Shown here: one piece after another, positions 1 to 9,323 of the stretch | Numbering within the stretch: the first letter of the stretch is position 1 | Layout: every line of letters begins with the position of its first letter | Origin: Halomonas icarae | Lineage (GTDB): Bacteria > Pseudomonadota > Gammaproteobacteria > Pseudomonadales > Halomonadaceae | DNA length: 64,000 bases | Reading direction: 5' to 3' | NCBI RefSeq assembly: GCF_009901955.1 | Contig: NZ_WUTS01000001.1 | Span: forward strand, 496,001 to 560,000 | Notes under the pieces: model-generated | Told to the model about the DNA's origin: nothing | Database searches by the model: none | Seen by the model: only the letters and a program-made list of their open reading frames with translations | Made by a program: the position numbers and the translations under genes

Positions 1-791
1 GTTATGAATGGCGCGCTCGCCTGACCCTCAACGGCCGCGACTTCAAGCAGGTGCTGGACCTCTCCCGGGAGCATCCTGGTGGGCGCATCTTTGACGATCA
101 TGATGATGCCCTGGGCATGCAGGTCACCATGCTGCCTCAGGAGGCCCAGGCGGCCAATCTGGTTGCTAGCCTGCCCGCCTCACTCAAGGCAGGCGAGCGT
201 CGTCGTCTGGTGTTATTGGGTCATGGTCTGGACAAGGGCGAGATCGACCTGGGTGAGCATGTAACCCTGCGGCGGGTGGTGGAGCGCAGCGCGCATCGCC
301 TGGTGATGGACGTCGAGGCCGATAGCCTGCTCCCCACCGGCTGGTTGCCGGTGACGGTAGGTGAGAGCAGCGCCGACGCGCTCTTAGCCGGCTATCGGCA
401 GGTTGACCGCCTGGAGGTGAGTCCTGCGCTTGGGGTGGCGCGTATCGGCAACGACAAGACGCCGCCAGTCAGTGGTGTGTTTACCGCCGCCGGTTATACC
501 CAGATGGGTGACGAGACGCTCCCCTTGGGACAAGTGCCCGTGCGCTGGGATGTCGCGCCCTGGGACGACATCGCTGAGCGTGACGAAGATGTGAAGTTCG
601 CCGGCGTGATGGATGCGGCGACTGGCGTCTTCAGTCCCGCTGGTGCGGGTCCCAATCCCCAACGCCAGTACAACGCCAATAGTGTGGGCAACCTACGCGT
701 GACCGCAGCGGTGGAGGGCCAGCCTGAGATTCAGGACGAGGCGCAGCTGATCGTTACCGTGCAGCGCTGGAACAACCCACCGCTTCGTTAA
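1..791 (+). CDS. qhpA: Quinohemoprotein amine dehydrogenase alpha subunit, C-terminal part (cut by window start)
   Basis: The frame is open from base 3, so the gene enters from the left and only its last ~263 codons are present. In this family the alpha subunit is a periplasmic diheme cytochrome c followed by Ig-like beta domains; the heme part would lie upstream and is not visible. What is seen is beta-rich sequence ending in a segment rich in Gly, Pro and Asn, as expected for the C-terminal domains. The call rests mainly on context: qhpD, qhpC, qhpB, qhpF and qhpE follow in the same direction. qhpD starts 10 bases after the TAA stop. The alpha subunit passes electrons from the CTQ cofactor on the gamma subunit to outside acceptors. 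Confidence 0.85.
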   Translation, partial: YEWRARLTLNGRDFKQVLDLSREHPGGRIFDDHDDALGMQVTMLPQEAQAANLVASLPASLKAGERRRLVLLGHGLDKGEIDLGEHVTLRRVVERSAHRLVMDVEADSLLPTGWLPVTVGESSADALLAGYRQVDRLEVSPALGVARIGNDKTPPVSGVFTAAGYTQMGDETLPLGQVPVRWDVAPWDDIAERDEDVKFAGVMDAATGVFSPAGAGPNPQRQYNANSVGNLRVTAAVEGQPEIQDEAQLIVTVQRWNNPPLR

Positions 792-801
792 GGAGAGCAC
801 C

Positions 802-2223
802 ATGGGAATCTTGCAAGCGATACCCCAGAACCTGCATCGCGTGGAAGTGGAAGGCGAGCCGCTCTGGTTCCATATCCCCACCACCAGTCTTTTCGCCCCG
901 GACGACCTCAGCGAGGAGCTGCTGGCGCTGGCCAGTCGTGGCGAAGGGTTGGACAGCCAGGCTCTACCCCATCACCTGAAGGCTCTGGGTGGTGATATCG
1001 AGGCGCGACTGGAGCAGCTCAAGTCGCTGAAGCTTATCACCGATGGGGTCGTTCAGGCCTACAATCCCACGGTCGAGGTGGAGCAATTCCCCCTCTCCAC
1101 CGTGGTGATTAACGTCAATACCGGCTGCAACCTGAGCTGCAGCTACTGCTACAAGGAAGATCTGGACAATCCTCGGGATGGCAAGAAGATGGACCTGGCC
1201 ACTGCACAGGCGTCCATCGAAATGGTGCTGCGTGAGGCCCCACAGCGGGATCGTTATAACATCGTCTTCTTCGGCGGCGAACCACTCAGCAACATGCCAC
1301 TAATCCGCCAGGTGGTCGAGTGGGCCGAGGCACGGATCCATGGGCTTGGCAAGACAGTGGACTTCACCTTGACCACCAATGCCACCTTGCTATCCGAGGA
1401 AAAGATCGCCTTCTTCGACGCGCACCGTTTCGGCCTGACGGTGAGCATGGATGGCCCCAAGGCGATTCATGACAAGAACCGCATCGCCGTCAATGGGCAG
1501 GGAACCTATGACCTGGTGGCCAAGCGTATCGCGCCATTGCTGGCCAATTACCGCTCGCGGCCAGTGGGGGCCCGGGTCACCCTGACTCGTGGGGTGACCG
1601 ATGTGATCGGTATCCATGACCACCTGGTCAACGAGCTGGGGTTCGCCGAGGCGGGGTTTGCGCCGGTCACCTCCGGGGACATGGCCGCCTACAACCTTAC
1701 CAGCGAAGAGCTCAAGACGGTCTTTGACGGCATGGTAGAACTCGGCGAGCGTGCCGTGTCGGCTGCCATCGACGGGCGCGATATCGGCTTCGGCAACTTC
1801 AACCAGTTGCTTACCGACCTCTGGGAGGGGCGCAGCAAGGCAGTACCCTGTGGCGCTGGCCTCGGGCTGGTCTCGGTGGATCACCAGGGGGATGTCCACC
1901 TCTGTCACCGCTTTACCGGCTCTGACATGCCAACCTTCGGCAATGTCGATGACGGCCTCGATCATTCGGGGCTCAAGCAGTTTATCGAGGCGCGGTCCGA
2001 CCGCAGCGAGCGAGGCTGTGCTGATTGCCGGATTCGCAACCTCTGTTCCGGTGGCTGTTACCACGAGAGCTACGCCCGCTATGGTGATCCCATGACACCC
2101 ACCTACCATTACTGTGACCTAATGCGCGACTGGGTCGATTTCGGCATCCAGGCCTATGCCCGCATCTTGCGACATAACCCCGACTTTCTGGACGGCCCCC
2201 TGGCCGGGAGGCAGAGCGCATGA
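802..2223 (+). CDS. qhpD: Radical SAM/SPASM peptide maturase QhpD (thioether cross-linking of the gamma subunit)
   Basis: 473 residues. QhpD enzymes install Cys-to-Asp/Glu thioether bridges in the gamma subunit QhpC in the cytoplasm. The radical SAM motif CNLSCSYC gives the three cluster cysteines at about residues 109, 113 and 116, followed by a GGEP motif near 160. The C-terminal SPASM region has cysteines in ...VHLCHRF and [14 protein letters not shown], ligands for auxiliary clusters. An AGGAGA site lies 6 bases before the ATG. The stop overlaps the start of qhpC in an ATGA, which suggests coupled translation of enzyme and substrate. The neighbour QhpC has exactly the residues this enzyme modifies, so the assignment is firm. 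Confidence 0.95.
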   Translation: MGILQAIPQNLHRVEVEGEPLWFHIPTTSLFAPDDLSEELLALASRGEGLDSQALPHHLKALGGDIEARLEQLKSLKLITDGVVQAYNPTVEVEQFPLSTVVINVNTGCNLSCSYCYKEDLDNPRDGKKMDLATAQASIEMVLREAPQRDRYNIVFFGGEPLSNMPLIRQVVEWAEARIHGLGKTVDFTLTTNATLLSEEKIAFFDAHRFGLTVSMDGPKAIHDKNRIAVNGQGTYDLVAKRIAPLLANYRSRPVGARVTLTRGVTDVIGIHDHLVNELGFAEAGFAPVTSGDMAAYNLTSEELKTVFDGMVELGERAVSAAIDGRDIGFGNFNQLLTDLWEGRSKAVPCGAGLGLVSVDHQGDVHLCHRFTGSDMPTFGNVDDGLDHSGLKQFIEARSDRSERGCADCRIRNLCSGGCYHESYARYGDPMTPTYHYCDLMRDWVDFGIQAYARILRHNPDFLDGPLAGRQSA

Positions 2224-2573
2224 CCCATAACAAGAAACGTTTCAGTGACCTGGGGCTGGCCCCGCTCAACCGGAAGGCCCGCGAGATGGAACGAGCCTCG
2301 AGTCCCGAAGCCCTGGAAGAGGTTCAGGCCATGCAGACCATCGCCGGCTGTACCTCCAGCTTCGATCCAGGCTGGGAGGTAGATCCCTTCGGCGGTGTCG
2401 CCTCGCTGTGCCAGCCCATGGAGGCGGATCTCTACGGCTGTGCCGACCCCTGCTGGTGGCCTGCCCAGGTGCCGGACACCATGAACACCTACCCCGATTG
2501 GGGTGACGGGGCAGAGCGGGCCGAGGATGACTGGCGCAAGCTCGACAGCGTCTACCCGGGGGGTGAGAAGTGA
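2220..2573 (+). CDS. qhpC: Amine dehydrogenase gamma subunit precursor, carrier of the CTQ cofactor
   Basis: 117-residue precursor of the small catalytic subunit. With an offset of 37, every modified position known from the Paracoccus mature protein is conserved: Cys44/Glu53, Cys64/Asp70 and Cys78/Asp86 for the three thioether bonds, and Cys74 with Trp80 for the cysteine tryptophylquinone. Numbering therefore places the mature N-terminus near residue 38. The first ~37 residues are a charged leader with no hydrophobic signal sequence, fitting cytoplasmic modification, cleavage by QhpE and export by QhpF rather than Sec. The start overlaps the qhpD stop by four bases. The TGA stop shares one base with the qhpB ATG. 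Confidence 0.95.
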   Translation: MTHNKKRFSDLGLAPLNRKAREMERASSPEALEEVQAMQTIAGCTSSFDPGWEVDPFGGVASLCQPMEADLYGCADPCWWPAQVPDTMNTYPDWGDGAERAEDDWRKLDSVYPGGEK

Positions 2574-3673
2574 TGGAGAGCCCAGTGATGAAGCGACTCA
2601 ATCTGACCTTGGCAGGCCTTCTGGCGCTCTCGGCACAGCCGCTGCTGGCAGACGCTGTCCAGGACGACGCCGCGCGCGAGTATCTGGTCACCATGGCGCA
2701 CCCAAACCAGCTCTACGTGATCGACCCCGAGGCCCGTGAGGTCGTTCGCACCTGCGACGTGAAGGGCGACTTCGGTCCCGGCACCCTGCAGCTCTCCCCG
2801 GACGAGCGTACCGCCTATGTGCTGCATCACCGCTGGGAAGAGGCGGTTGGCATTGATCTCACCAGCTGTGAGGAGGTGTTTCGCGCCAGCGGTTCAATCG
2901 ATAGCATCCGCGCCAAGTCTATTGCCTCGCTGGCGGTGAGCCCCGACGGCAGCCGTCTCTACAGCGTCTGGGACCGGGTGAGATTGGGCCTCGACCATTA
3001 CGAGGTGCTGGAGCCGCAGTTGGCGGTCTACGATACCGCGTCGGGCCTGGATGCCGAGCCGATCGCCACCTTCCCGGCACCGCGCCAGGTGACCACCATG
3101 GCCGCAGCCGAGGATGGCTACCTGTATCTAGCCGGAGCCGATATCTATCGGATGGATCCGGAGAACGGCGACACTGAAATTGCCATCGCCAACCGAAACT
3201 GGGATCGACCCGACTTTAGCCCGCCCGATTCGCTGGCCATATGGAGCATGGGTGAGGTCACCGACGAGTTCCTGCGTCCCTATACGGTGGCGGAGCATCC
3301 CGGTGAGGAGAACGAGGCCTGGCACTGGGGCATTAGCCGTGTGGATCTAACGAGTGGTGAGACCGAAAACAAGGAGATTGCTCCCTTCGAGTTCATCATC
3401 TTCTCCATGGTCTCGGATCCTCGCGAGCAGGATGTCTTCTACGGTGTCTATACCCAGCTCAGCAAGCTCGACTCACGCACAAGGGAGATCGTCAAAGTGA
3501 TCGACCTGGATCATACCTACTACAGCATCAACACTTCCTATGATGGTTCACGGATCTATCTCGGTGGCGCCTCCAGTGATATCGCCATCTACGATGACGA
3601 CTTCAATGACCTGGGGCGTATTGAGCTGCCCGGCGATATGAGCACCGCGACTCTCAAGGTGGCACGCTTCTAG
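2573..3673 (+). CDS. qhpB: Amine dehydrogenase beta subunit, periplasmic beta-propeller
   Basis: About 366 residues. The start is uncertain: GTG at 2570, ATG at 2573 (overlapping the qhpC stop), or ATG at 2588, which has a GGAGAG at good spacing and gives a cleaner Sec signal (MKRLNLTLAGLLALSAQPLLA, cleavage after LLA). The mature part has repeating blade-like units such as LYVIDPEAREVV, LAVSPDGSRLYSV and IYLGGASSDIAIY, typical of the seven-bladed propeller that surrounds the gamma subunit and helps form the active site. A hairpin 23 bases after the stop separates it from qhpF and may set a lower level for the maturation genes. Confidence 0.92.
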   Translation: MESPVMKRLNLTLAGLLALSAQPLLADAVQDDAAREYLVTMAHPNQLYVIDPEAREVVRTCDVKGDFGPGTLQLSPDERTAYVLHHRWEEAVGIDLTSCEEVFRASGSIDSIRAKSIASLAVSPDGSRLYSVWDRVRLGLDHYEVLEPQLAVYDTASGLDAEPIATFPAPRQVTTMAAAEDGYLYLAGADIYRMDPENGDTEIAIANRNWDRPDFSPPDSLAIWSMGEVTDEFLRPYTVAEHPGEENEAWHWGISRVDLTSGETENKEIAPFEFIIFSMVSDPREQDVFYGVYTQLSKLDSRTREIVKVIDLDHTYYSINTSYDGSRIYLGGASSDIAIYDDDFNDLGRIELPGDMSTATLKVARF

Positions 3674-3695
3674 CTTGCCGTTGCGTGATCCTTCT

Positions 3696-3722
3696 GGCCG
3701 GCGCTTGCCAGAGCGACCGGCC
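3696..3722 (+). terminator. Intercistronic hairpin between qhpB and qhpF
   Basis: GGCCGG-CGCT, a 6-base loop, then AGCG-A-CCGGCC, giving ten pairs with one bulge, followed by CTTTCC and no real T-tract. It sits in the 74-base gap between structural and maturation genes. It looks more like a processing or partial attenuation site than a full terminator. Confidence 0.45.
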
Positions 3723-3747
3723 CTTTCCACTGGGGCCAGCGCCTTGA

Positions 3748-5466
3748 ATGAAGAGAGTGTTGATGCGTGAGACTGACGCTGCCCGCGATGCGAGGGCGCT
3801 GTCCTGGAGCTGGCTCTATCGCCCCCTCAAGGCGAGGCGCTTGGCGCTCGCCCGACTGCTGGGGTTGAGCCTGTCGGCGACGCTGATGGCATTGTTGCCG
3901 CCGTTGCTGACTCAGCGACTGATTGACCAGGGCTTGATGCAGGGTGATTTCGCCACCGTCGCCACTTACGTGGGTGCCCTGGTAGCGGTGGGGCTCTCTG
4001 CCATGGCGCTGCAGGGGCTGACCCGGCTGCAGCACGTGGCGCTCTCCGCTCGACTGCTGTTGTCACTGCGCCGTGCCTTGCTGCGCCATCTACTGCGTCT
4101 GGCACCTGCTCGCTGGCAGGCACGGGGTCGGGGAGATCTGATGAGCCGTCTCGACGGCGACCTCACCATCCTTCAAGGATTCGCCCTGGATAGCCTGCTG
4201 GGCGGCCTCTCCAACCTGCTGGGGCTGGTCGGGGCGCTGGCCATGATCGGCCTGTTCAGCCCTGCCTTGATGGCGCTGGTGGCGGTGCTGGTGCCGATCC
4301 AGTGGTTCTGGCTGCGCGCTTGGCGCCCAGCGCTGACACGCCGTCAGGAGGCCCTGAGGGCGCAGAGCGGGGATATCTCCGGCTTCTGGCAGGATACCCT
4401 GGCACATGGCCCCTGGTTCCAGGGCCAGGCATTGGAGGCTGCACGTCTCAACCGCTTACAGGGGCTTGGTCACGAGCAGCTGCGGCGCCTCCTGGCGGTG
4501 CGTCGGGTGGGGTTTCTCAGCGACATGGGGCCCCAGTTGATCCTCGCCCTGGCCCGGGCTGGGGTACTGCTGCTGGGCGGTTATCTGGTGATCCAGGGAC
4601 GCTTGCAGCTCGGTGAGCTGGTGGCCTTGTTGGCCTATCTGGGCATGGTGATGGCGCCCATCGGCGGTCTGCTCGGTCTCTATGGAGGCTGGCAGCGTGC
4701 CCGAGTCAGCGCTTCACGCCTCGCCGAGCTCTTTGCCGAGCCCGCCATGAGCGACCCTTACCAGGGCCAGAGTCCAAACGGCCCGGGGGCATTGCGTCTC
4801 GAGGGCGTGCGTTTTCGTCATCCGGGGCAGGATACCTGGCTGCTGGACGGGGTCAGCCTTGGTCTCGAGCCGGGACAGAAAGTCCTGATCGAGGGGCCCT
4901 CAGGGGCCGGCAAGAGCAGCCTGATACGCATGCTGCTGGGGCTGGAGGTGCGTGAGGCTGGAGTCATCCGGGTCGATGGCGTGCCGCTCGAAGCCCTTTC
5001 CCGTCGTCAGTGGCTCAAGCAGGTGGCGTGGGTTGAGCAGTATCCAAGCCTGCTGCGCGGCAGCCTGGCCAGCAATCTGCGTGCCCTGGAACCTCATGCC
5101 ACGGATGAGGCACTCTGCGAGGCGCTGAGACGGGTCGGACTGGGGGAGTGGCTGGCCAGCTTGTCGAATGGGCTCGAGACCGAGCTGGGTGATCTGGGGG
5201 GCAAGGTCTCCGGCGGCCAGAGGGCACGCCTGGCCTTGGCGCGGGCGCTGCTCAAGCGTCCCCACCTGGTCCTGCTCGACGAGCCTACCGCGGCGCTCGA
5301 CCCGGTAGCGGCGAGGGCCCTCGACCTCCTGCTCGATGACGTCCTGGGCGACACGACCCGGCTGATCATCAGCCACCAGGGGGAGCGGTTCGGCCGCCTC
5401 GATGCCCGTTACCGACTGGAGCGGGGGCGCCTGGTCCCCGTGGAGGAGGCGGCATCATGTCGCTAA
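3748..5466 (+). CDS. qhpF: ABC-type exporter QhpF for the gamma subunit
   Basis: 572-residue half-transporter with a transmembrane domain (roughly residues 25-300, about six helices) followed by a nucleotide-binding domain. Walker A is GPSGAGKSS, the signature is VSGGQRARLALARAL, and Walker B is LVLLDEPTAALD. There is no N-terminal C39 peptidase domain; cleavage is left to QhpE next door. The family exports the cross-linked QhpC across the inner membrane. The ATG at 3748 has a poor ribosome site, while ATG 3763 follows AAGAGAG at five bases and may be the true start. The 3' end overlaps qhpE by ten bases. Confidence 0.92.
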   Translation: MKRVLMRETDAARDARALSWSWLYRPLKARRLALARLLGLSLSATLMALLPPLLTQRLIDQGLMQGDFATVATYVGALVAVGLSAMALQGLTRLQHVALSARLLLSLRRALLRHLLRLAPARWQARGRGDLMSRLDGDLTILQGFALDSLLGGLSNLLGLVGALAMIGLFSPALMALVAVLVPIQWFWLRAWRPALTRRQEALRAQSGDISGFWQDTLAHGPWFQGQALEAARLNRLQGLGHEQLRRLLAVRRVGFLSDMGPQLILALARAGVLLLGGYLVIQGRLQLGELVALLAYLGMVMAPIGGLLGLYGGWQRARVSASRLAELFAEPAMSDPYQGQSPNGPGALRLEGVRFRHPGQDTWLLDGVSLGLEPGQKVLIEGPSGAGKSSLIRMLLGLEVREAGVIRVDGVPLEALSRRQWLKQVAWVEQYPSLLRGSLASNLRALEPHATDEALCEALRRVGLGEWLASLSNGLETELGDLGGKVSGGQRARLALARALLKRPHLVLLDEPTAALDPVAARALDLLLDDVLGDTTRLIISHQGERFGRLDARYRLERGRLVPVEEAASCR

Positions 5467-6137
5467 CGCCGACCCTGGGAGTGATTGACAGTGGTGTTCC
5501 CCCAGGCGTGTGCCTGGCACGCTTTCACTCACCGAATGGTATGGAGGCCGAGGATCGGCTGGGCCATGGGCGTGCCATCTTCGCCACCCTGGGTCACTAT
5601 CTGACGCTATCGCGGCAGGATATCGCGCTTTACAAGCTCTTCGAGAGACGTTTAACCGCCGATGCCGCGAGTCTGGCGGCGGCCTTCGAATGGCATCTCG
5701 AGGAGCCTCCGGCTTGGTTGTTGTGTAGTTTGGGGCTGGCCCGTCCCGAGGCGCGGCTGCAAACGGCCGTGGAACGCCTCCAGGCAGCCGGCACTCGTAT
5801 CGTAGCCGCCAGTCCACGCTTCGGGACAGCGGTCTATCCGGCTGCATGGCCCGGGCCGATCGCGGTCAGCGGATCGGCGGGATTACCACCGGGCAAACCG
5901 CAGAAGGGAGGCGACGGGCGATGGTATGCCTGTGTCTGGGCGGCTCGAGAACCCCGGAAGGCAAGCGGCGCCTTGCAGCCCTGGCAGGTGGGGCCACCGA
6001 CACTAAGGACGCCATCACCACTGGGCGGTGCCAGCTTCGCGGCGGCCCACGCCCTGGGTTACTGGCTGGCCGAGTCGGTGATGGCACTGGCGGGAGATGT
6101 AGGAGACCTGACAGGGAGAGCCGGCCAGTCGGAGTGA
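5457..6137 (+). CDS. qhpE: Subtilisin-like maturation protease QhpE
   Basis: 226 residues, short for a subtilase. The catalytic triad is visible: Asp11 in GVIDSG, His37 in RLGHGRAIF and Ser193 in GGASFAAAHALG. There is no signal peptide, so it acts in the cytoplasm, where the known QhpE removes the leader of cross-linked QhpC. It overlaps qhpF upstream by ten bases and overlaps the convergent qhpG gene by 79 bases at its 3' end. The final ~26 codons are therefore read on both strands. Confidence 0.92.
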   Translation: MSLTPTLGVIDSGVPPGVCLARFHSPNGMEAEDRLGHGRAIFATLGHYLTLSRQDIALYKLFERRLTADAASLAAAFEWHLEEPPAWLLCSLGLARPEARLQTAVERLQAAGTRIVAASPRFGTAVYPAAWPGPIAVSGSAGLPPGKPQKGGDGRWYACVWAAREPRKASGALQPWQVGPPTLRTPSPLGGASFAAAHALGYWLAESVMALAGDVGDLTGRAGQSE

Positions 6138-7426
6138 TCGGCCCACCAGCGGATGATGGCCGGGGCGGCGGCGCCGGCTTCGGTCAGCAGTGTCTCCACC
6201 CGACGGGTATCCTCTACTTTCATCGCCTCGACCAGCGGCGCCAAGGGAACCCCCGCAACAGCCCGAATGCCTAGGGGCTGATCAGGGGTGAAGACCATGG
6301 CTTGTTCGCTCAGGCGGGTGCCGACAATGGCGAGCCCTCGTCCCACGCGTACCCGCGACCAGGGCTCCGGCATATGCAGTGGCAGCAGGTCGGGCCAATG
6401 GCAGCGTTCCACCCAGTAGGGCGCTGGTTCGGCGGATACCGAGCCCCATGAGGCGGCCTGGCGATAGAAGTCGCGACCGGCTCGGGCGAAACGAAAGTAC
6501 TGGGCGTCCTGGCGACGCTGGTGGAAACGCTCCAGGGGCGCGATGGGCCGGCCATCGAGCAGGCTATTGAGCACCGGCGCGAGGCCATGAGCCGAAGAGA
6601 GGGCATTGAAGATGCCCTGGCCGGAGAGTGGGTCGATGGCCATGGCGGCATCCCCCAGGCGCCACAGGCGCTTCTCCCGGACCCGGGTGCGCCCCAGCAG
6701 GCTGGGGCGCTGATAGTGATGCTGGATGGGACTGTCGCCCCAGAGCTCGGCCAGCTTGGGCTGGGCGGCCAGCCAGGCGTCTGGTTCCCGACGCGTCCGG
6801 CGTAGCGTCGCCTCCGGCAGGGCCAGCTGCAGGTACTGCTGTCCGGCGAGCCGCGACCACCAGGCCCAGCCGCCGCCGGTGAGCGACAGGGCGGCGCTTG
6901 CCGGCGAGGGTTGGGTGGCATCGCCGCGCAGGATCCAGGACGGGGTGGCCCAGGGCGCACCATCGCGTAACTGGCGCCGTGCCGCCGCCCGCCCCCTTGC
7001 ATCCACGCCCCAGGGGGCGCTGAGGATGCGGCCATCCGCCAGGGTCAGCCGCGCCCGATCGCCGTCACTCGCCAGGGCCGTGATCCGTGCCTCGATCACC
7101 GGAATACCGGCTTCGTGCAGGTCCGCCAGCAGGGCGGCATCGAAGGCCGGGCGTGGCAACAGCCACTCGGCATTGGGGGCACGCGCCTCGCCGCCCCAGG
7201 TGACCCGTCGTGGCAGGGGACCCACGGCGCAAGCGGCGGCCCGTGTCAGCCCCAGGCCGTGCAAGGCCTGAAGACTGCGTCGGCTGATACCTTCGATGGC
7301 GCGATAGTCGCGGATGCGGCCTGCTACCGTCACCCGCCGGCCGGCGCGATGCAGCAACATGGCCAGGGCGGCCCCGGCGGGGCCACCGCCGGCGATCAGC
7401 ACCTCGCCGGCCGCCTCATCATGCAT
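6059..7426 (-). CDS. qhpG: FAD-dependent monooxygenase QhpG (tryptophan hydroxylation for CTQ)
   Basis: 455 residues from ATG 7426. An N-terminal FAD-binding motif (VLIAGGGPAGAALAMLLHRAG) follows the start closely, and the second FAD motif GDAAMAIDPLSGQG lies about two thirds along, as in flavin monooxygenases of the tryptophan halogenase/PHBH type. In the known pathway QhpG hydroxylates the QhpC tryptophan twice. The frame extends upstream to 7486, but the Rossmann motif fits the 7426 start. That start overlaps the stop of the small upstream ORF in a TGATG. It is convergent with qhpE, overlaps it by 79 bases, and lies downstream of the aldehyde dehydrogenase gene on the same strand. Confidence 0.9.
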   Translation of the reverse strand: MHDEAAGEVLIAGGGPAGAALAMLLHRAGRRVTVAGRIRDYRAIEGISRRSLQALHGLGLTRAAACAVGPLPRRVTWGGEARAPNAEWLLPRPAFDAALLADLHEAGIPVIEARITALASDGDRARLTLADGRILSAPWGVDARGRAAARRQLRDGAPWATPSWILRGDATQPSPASAALSLTGGGWAWWSRLAGQQYLQLALPEATLRRTRREPDAWLAAQPKLAELWGDSPIQHHYQRPSLLGRTRVREKRLWRLGDAAMAIDPLSGQGIFNALSSAHGLAPVLNSLLDGRPIAPLERFHQRRQDAQYFRFARAGRDFYRQAASWGSVSAEPAPYWVERCHWPDLLPLHMPEPWSRVRVGRGLAIVGTRLSEQAMVFTPDQPLGIRAVAGVPLAPLVEAMKVEDTRRVETLLTEAGAAAPAIIRWWADHSDWPALPVRSPTSPASAITDSASQ

Positions 7427-7706
7427 CAGAAGAAGCCCCCCACCAGTAGCTGAGCATAGAAGGACGTCTCGTCGCTGAGCAGCCACTCCGTATAGAAGTT
7501 GAGCTCGCCCCCGCCCATGTTGGGTCGGTCGGTGGTATCCAGGCTATCGAAGTCGTAGCCCATAGTCCGAGCAGCGCCTGGAGGTCGATGTCCAGGGTGG
7601 AGTGGCCGAGATCGGGTATCTCGTAGGCTTGTGCCGGCAGGTCAGCGGCCAGCAGCATGTTGCCCAGCGTCATCGTAGGACACTGGAAGTTATTTTTATT
7701 GTGCAT
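7426..7706 (-). pseudogene. Frameshifted small ORF upstream of qhpG, possibly a porin remnant
   Basis: From ATG 7706 the frame reads MHNKNN...STLDIDLQALLGL. It then loses sense near 7562, where another frame continues as MGYDFDSLDTTDRP...FYTEWLLSDETSFYAQLLVGGFF and stops in the TGA that overlaps the qhpG ATG. Joined, it would be about 90 residues with alternating hydrophobic segments like outer-membrane beta strands and a terminal Phe. One indel is needed, so it is either a broken gene or a sequencing error. I do not recognise the family. Retained TGATG coupling suggests it was once translated with qhpG. Confidence 0.45.
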
Positions 7707-7764
7707 TGCGGGTATCTTTTGTGGTTCGAAGGAGCCCCGGCAATATGCCGGGGCCTGAGTCCTG

Positions 7765-9249
7765 TCAGACTATCATGACGACCGACTTCTGCTCGGTGTA
7801 ATGCTCGATCAAGGAGTCGCTGAGCTCGCGGCCGATCCCCGACTGCTTGAAGCCGCCGAAGGGCATGCTGGCGTCCAATAGGTTATGACCGTTGACCCAG
7901 ACGCTGCCGGCCTCGATCTCCGGAATCAGGCGATTGACCGCGGCGAGATCGTTGGACCAGATGCTGGCGGCCAGGCCGTAGGGGGAGTCGTTGGCCATCG
8001 ATACCAGGTCGTCGAGCTCGCGGAAGGTCTGTACTACCACCACTGGGCCGAAGATCTCCTCTTGCACGCAGCGGCTCTCCTGAGCCAGACCGGTGATCAC
8101 CGTGGGCTCGACGAAGTAACCGCTCTCTCTCCCCTTGCCGCCGCCGGTGACGATGGTGCCGCCGTCGCTGCGGGCCTGGTCGATGTAGTCCAGCACTCGG
8201 TGCTGCTGCTTGGCAGAGACCAGTGGTCCCAGTGTGCTGGTGGCTTCCCAGCCTGGCGCCAGGGTCAGACCCCGGGCCTGGTCGGCGAGCTTGGCGACAA
8301 AGGCGTCGTGGATCGTTTCGTGCACATAAATGCGGGAGCCGGCGGTGCACACCTGGCCCTGGTTGAAGAAGATCGCCTGAGCAGCGCCGATTGCGGCGGC
8401 CTCGATATCGGCATCGGCCAATACCATCACCGGCGACTTGCCGCCCAGCTCCAGGGTGGTGCGGGTCATGTTCTCCATGGCGGCGTGGCCGATCAGCTTG
8501 CCCACCGGGGTCGAGCCGGTGAAGGCCACCTTGTTGATGCCAGGGTGGCCGGCCAGGGCTGATCCGGCGGTGTGCCCCAGGCCGGTGACCACGTTGAGGG
8601 TACCGGCGGGCAGGCCCACCTGCTCGGCCAGTTCAGCCAACAGCAGGGCGCTGAGAGGGGTGTCCTCGGCGGGCTTGAGCACAATGCTACAGCCCGCGGC
8701 GAGTGCCGGGGCCACCTTCCATGCCGCCATCAGCAGTGGGAAGTTCCATGGGATGATGGCTCCCACCACGCCGATCGGCTCGCGGCGGGTATAGGCGACG
8801 ATCTGCCTATCGTCGGGCACGAAGGGCATGGAGGGGGTCATGCTGCGCCCCTCGATTTTGGTGGCCCAGCCGGCGGTATAGCGGATGAAGTCGATGGCCA
8901 GAGTCACGTCCATATGCCGCGAGAAGGTCACTGGCTTACCGTTGTCCAGAGTTTCGAGCAGTGCAAAGTCATCGGCGCGGGCCTCCAGGGCGTCGGCGAG
9001 ATCCAGCAGCAGCTTTTCGCGCTGGGAAGGGCGCGAGCGGCGCCAGCTGAGGAAGGCCTCCCGGGCGGCAGTGATCGCGTCGTCGATATCCGCGGCGTCA
9101 CCCGCCGGTACACGACTGATTACCTCGGCGGTGGCGGGGTTGTAGACATCCAGGGTATTGCCGCTCGCGGCGGGTCGCCAGCGGCCCCCAATGAAAAGGT
9201 CGTGACTCTTGTCCAGCCAGGATTGAATGGTGGGGGAAGGCTGCGTCAT
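7765..9249 (-). CDS. NAD(P)-dependent aldehyde dehydrogenase, phenylacetaldehyde/betaine-aldehyde type
   Basis: 494 residues, full length for the family. Seen are the substrate tunnel motif PWNFPLLMAAWK, the FTGSTPVGK nucleotide-binding turn, the catalytic Glu in TLELGGKSP and the catalytic Cys in FNQGQVCTAGSR. The ATG follows AGGAG. Next to an amine dehydrogenase locus it most likely oxidises the aldehydes released from primary amines to carboxylic acids. A sigma-54 promoter lies 75-90 bases upstream, and a divergent sigma-54 activator gene faces it. The exact aldehyde cannot be told from the sequence. Confidence 0.9.
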   Translation of the reverse strand: MTQPSPTIQSWLDKSHDLFIGGRWRPAASGNTLDVYNPATAEVISRVPAGDAADIDDAITAAREAFLSWRRSRPSQREKLLLDLADALEARADDFALLETLDNGKPVTFSRHMDVTLAIDFIRYTAGWATKIEGRSMTPSMPFVPDDRQIVAYTRREPIGVVGAIIPWNFPLLMAAWKVAPALAAGCSIVLKPAEDTPLSALLLAELAEQVGLPAGTLNVVTGLGHTAGSALAGHPGINKVAFTGSTPVGKLIGHAAMENMTRTTLELGGKSPVMVLADADIEAAAIGAAQAIFFNQGQVCTAGSRIYVHETIHDAFVAKLADQARGLTLAPGWEATSTLGPLVSAKQQHRVLDYIDQARSDGGTIVTGGGKGRESGYFVEPTVITGLAQESRCVQEEIFGPVVVVQTFRELDDLVSMANDSPYGLAASIWSNDLAAVNRLIPEIEAGSVWVNGHNLLDASMPFGGFKQSGIGRELSDSLIEHYTEQKSVVMIV

Positions 9250-9323
9250 GGTTGTGCTCCTGTGGGGCTGATTTATGATTGTTGGCAGACCTGACTAGAC
9301 AGCATGGGCCTGCTGCTTGGTAT

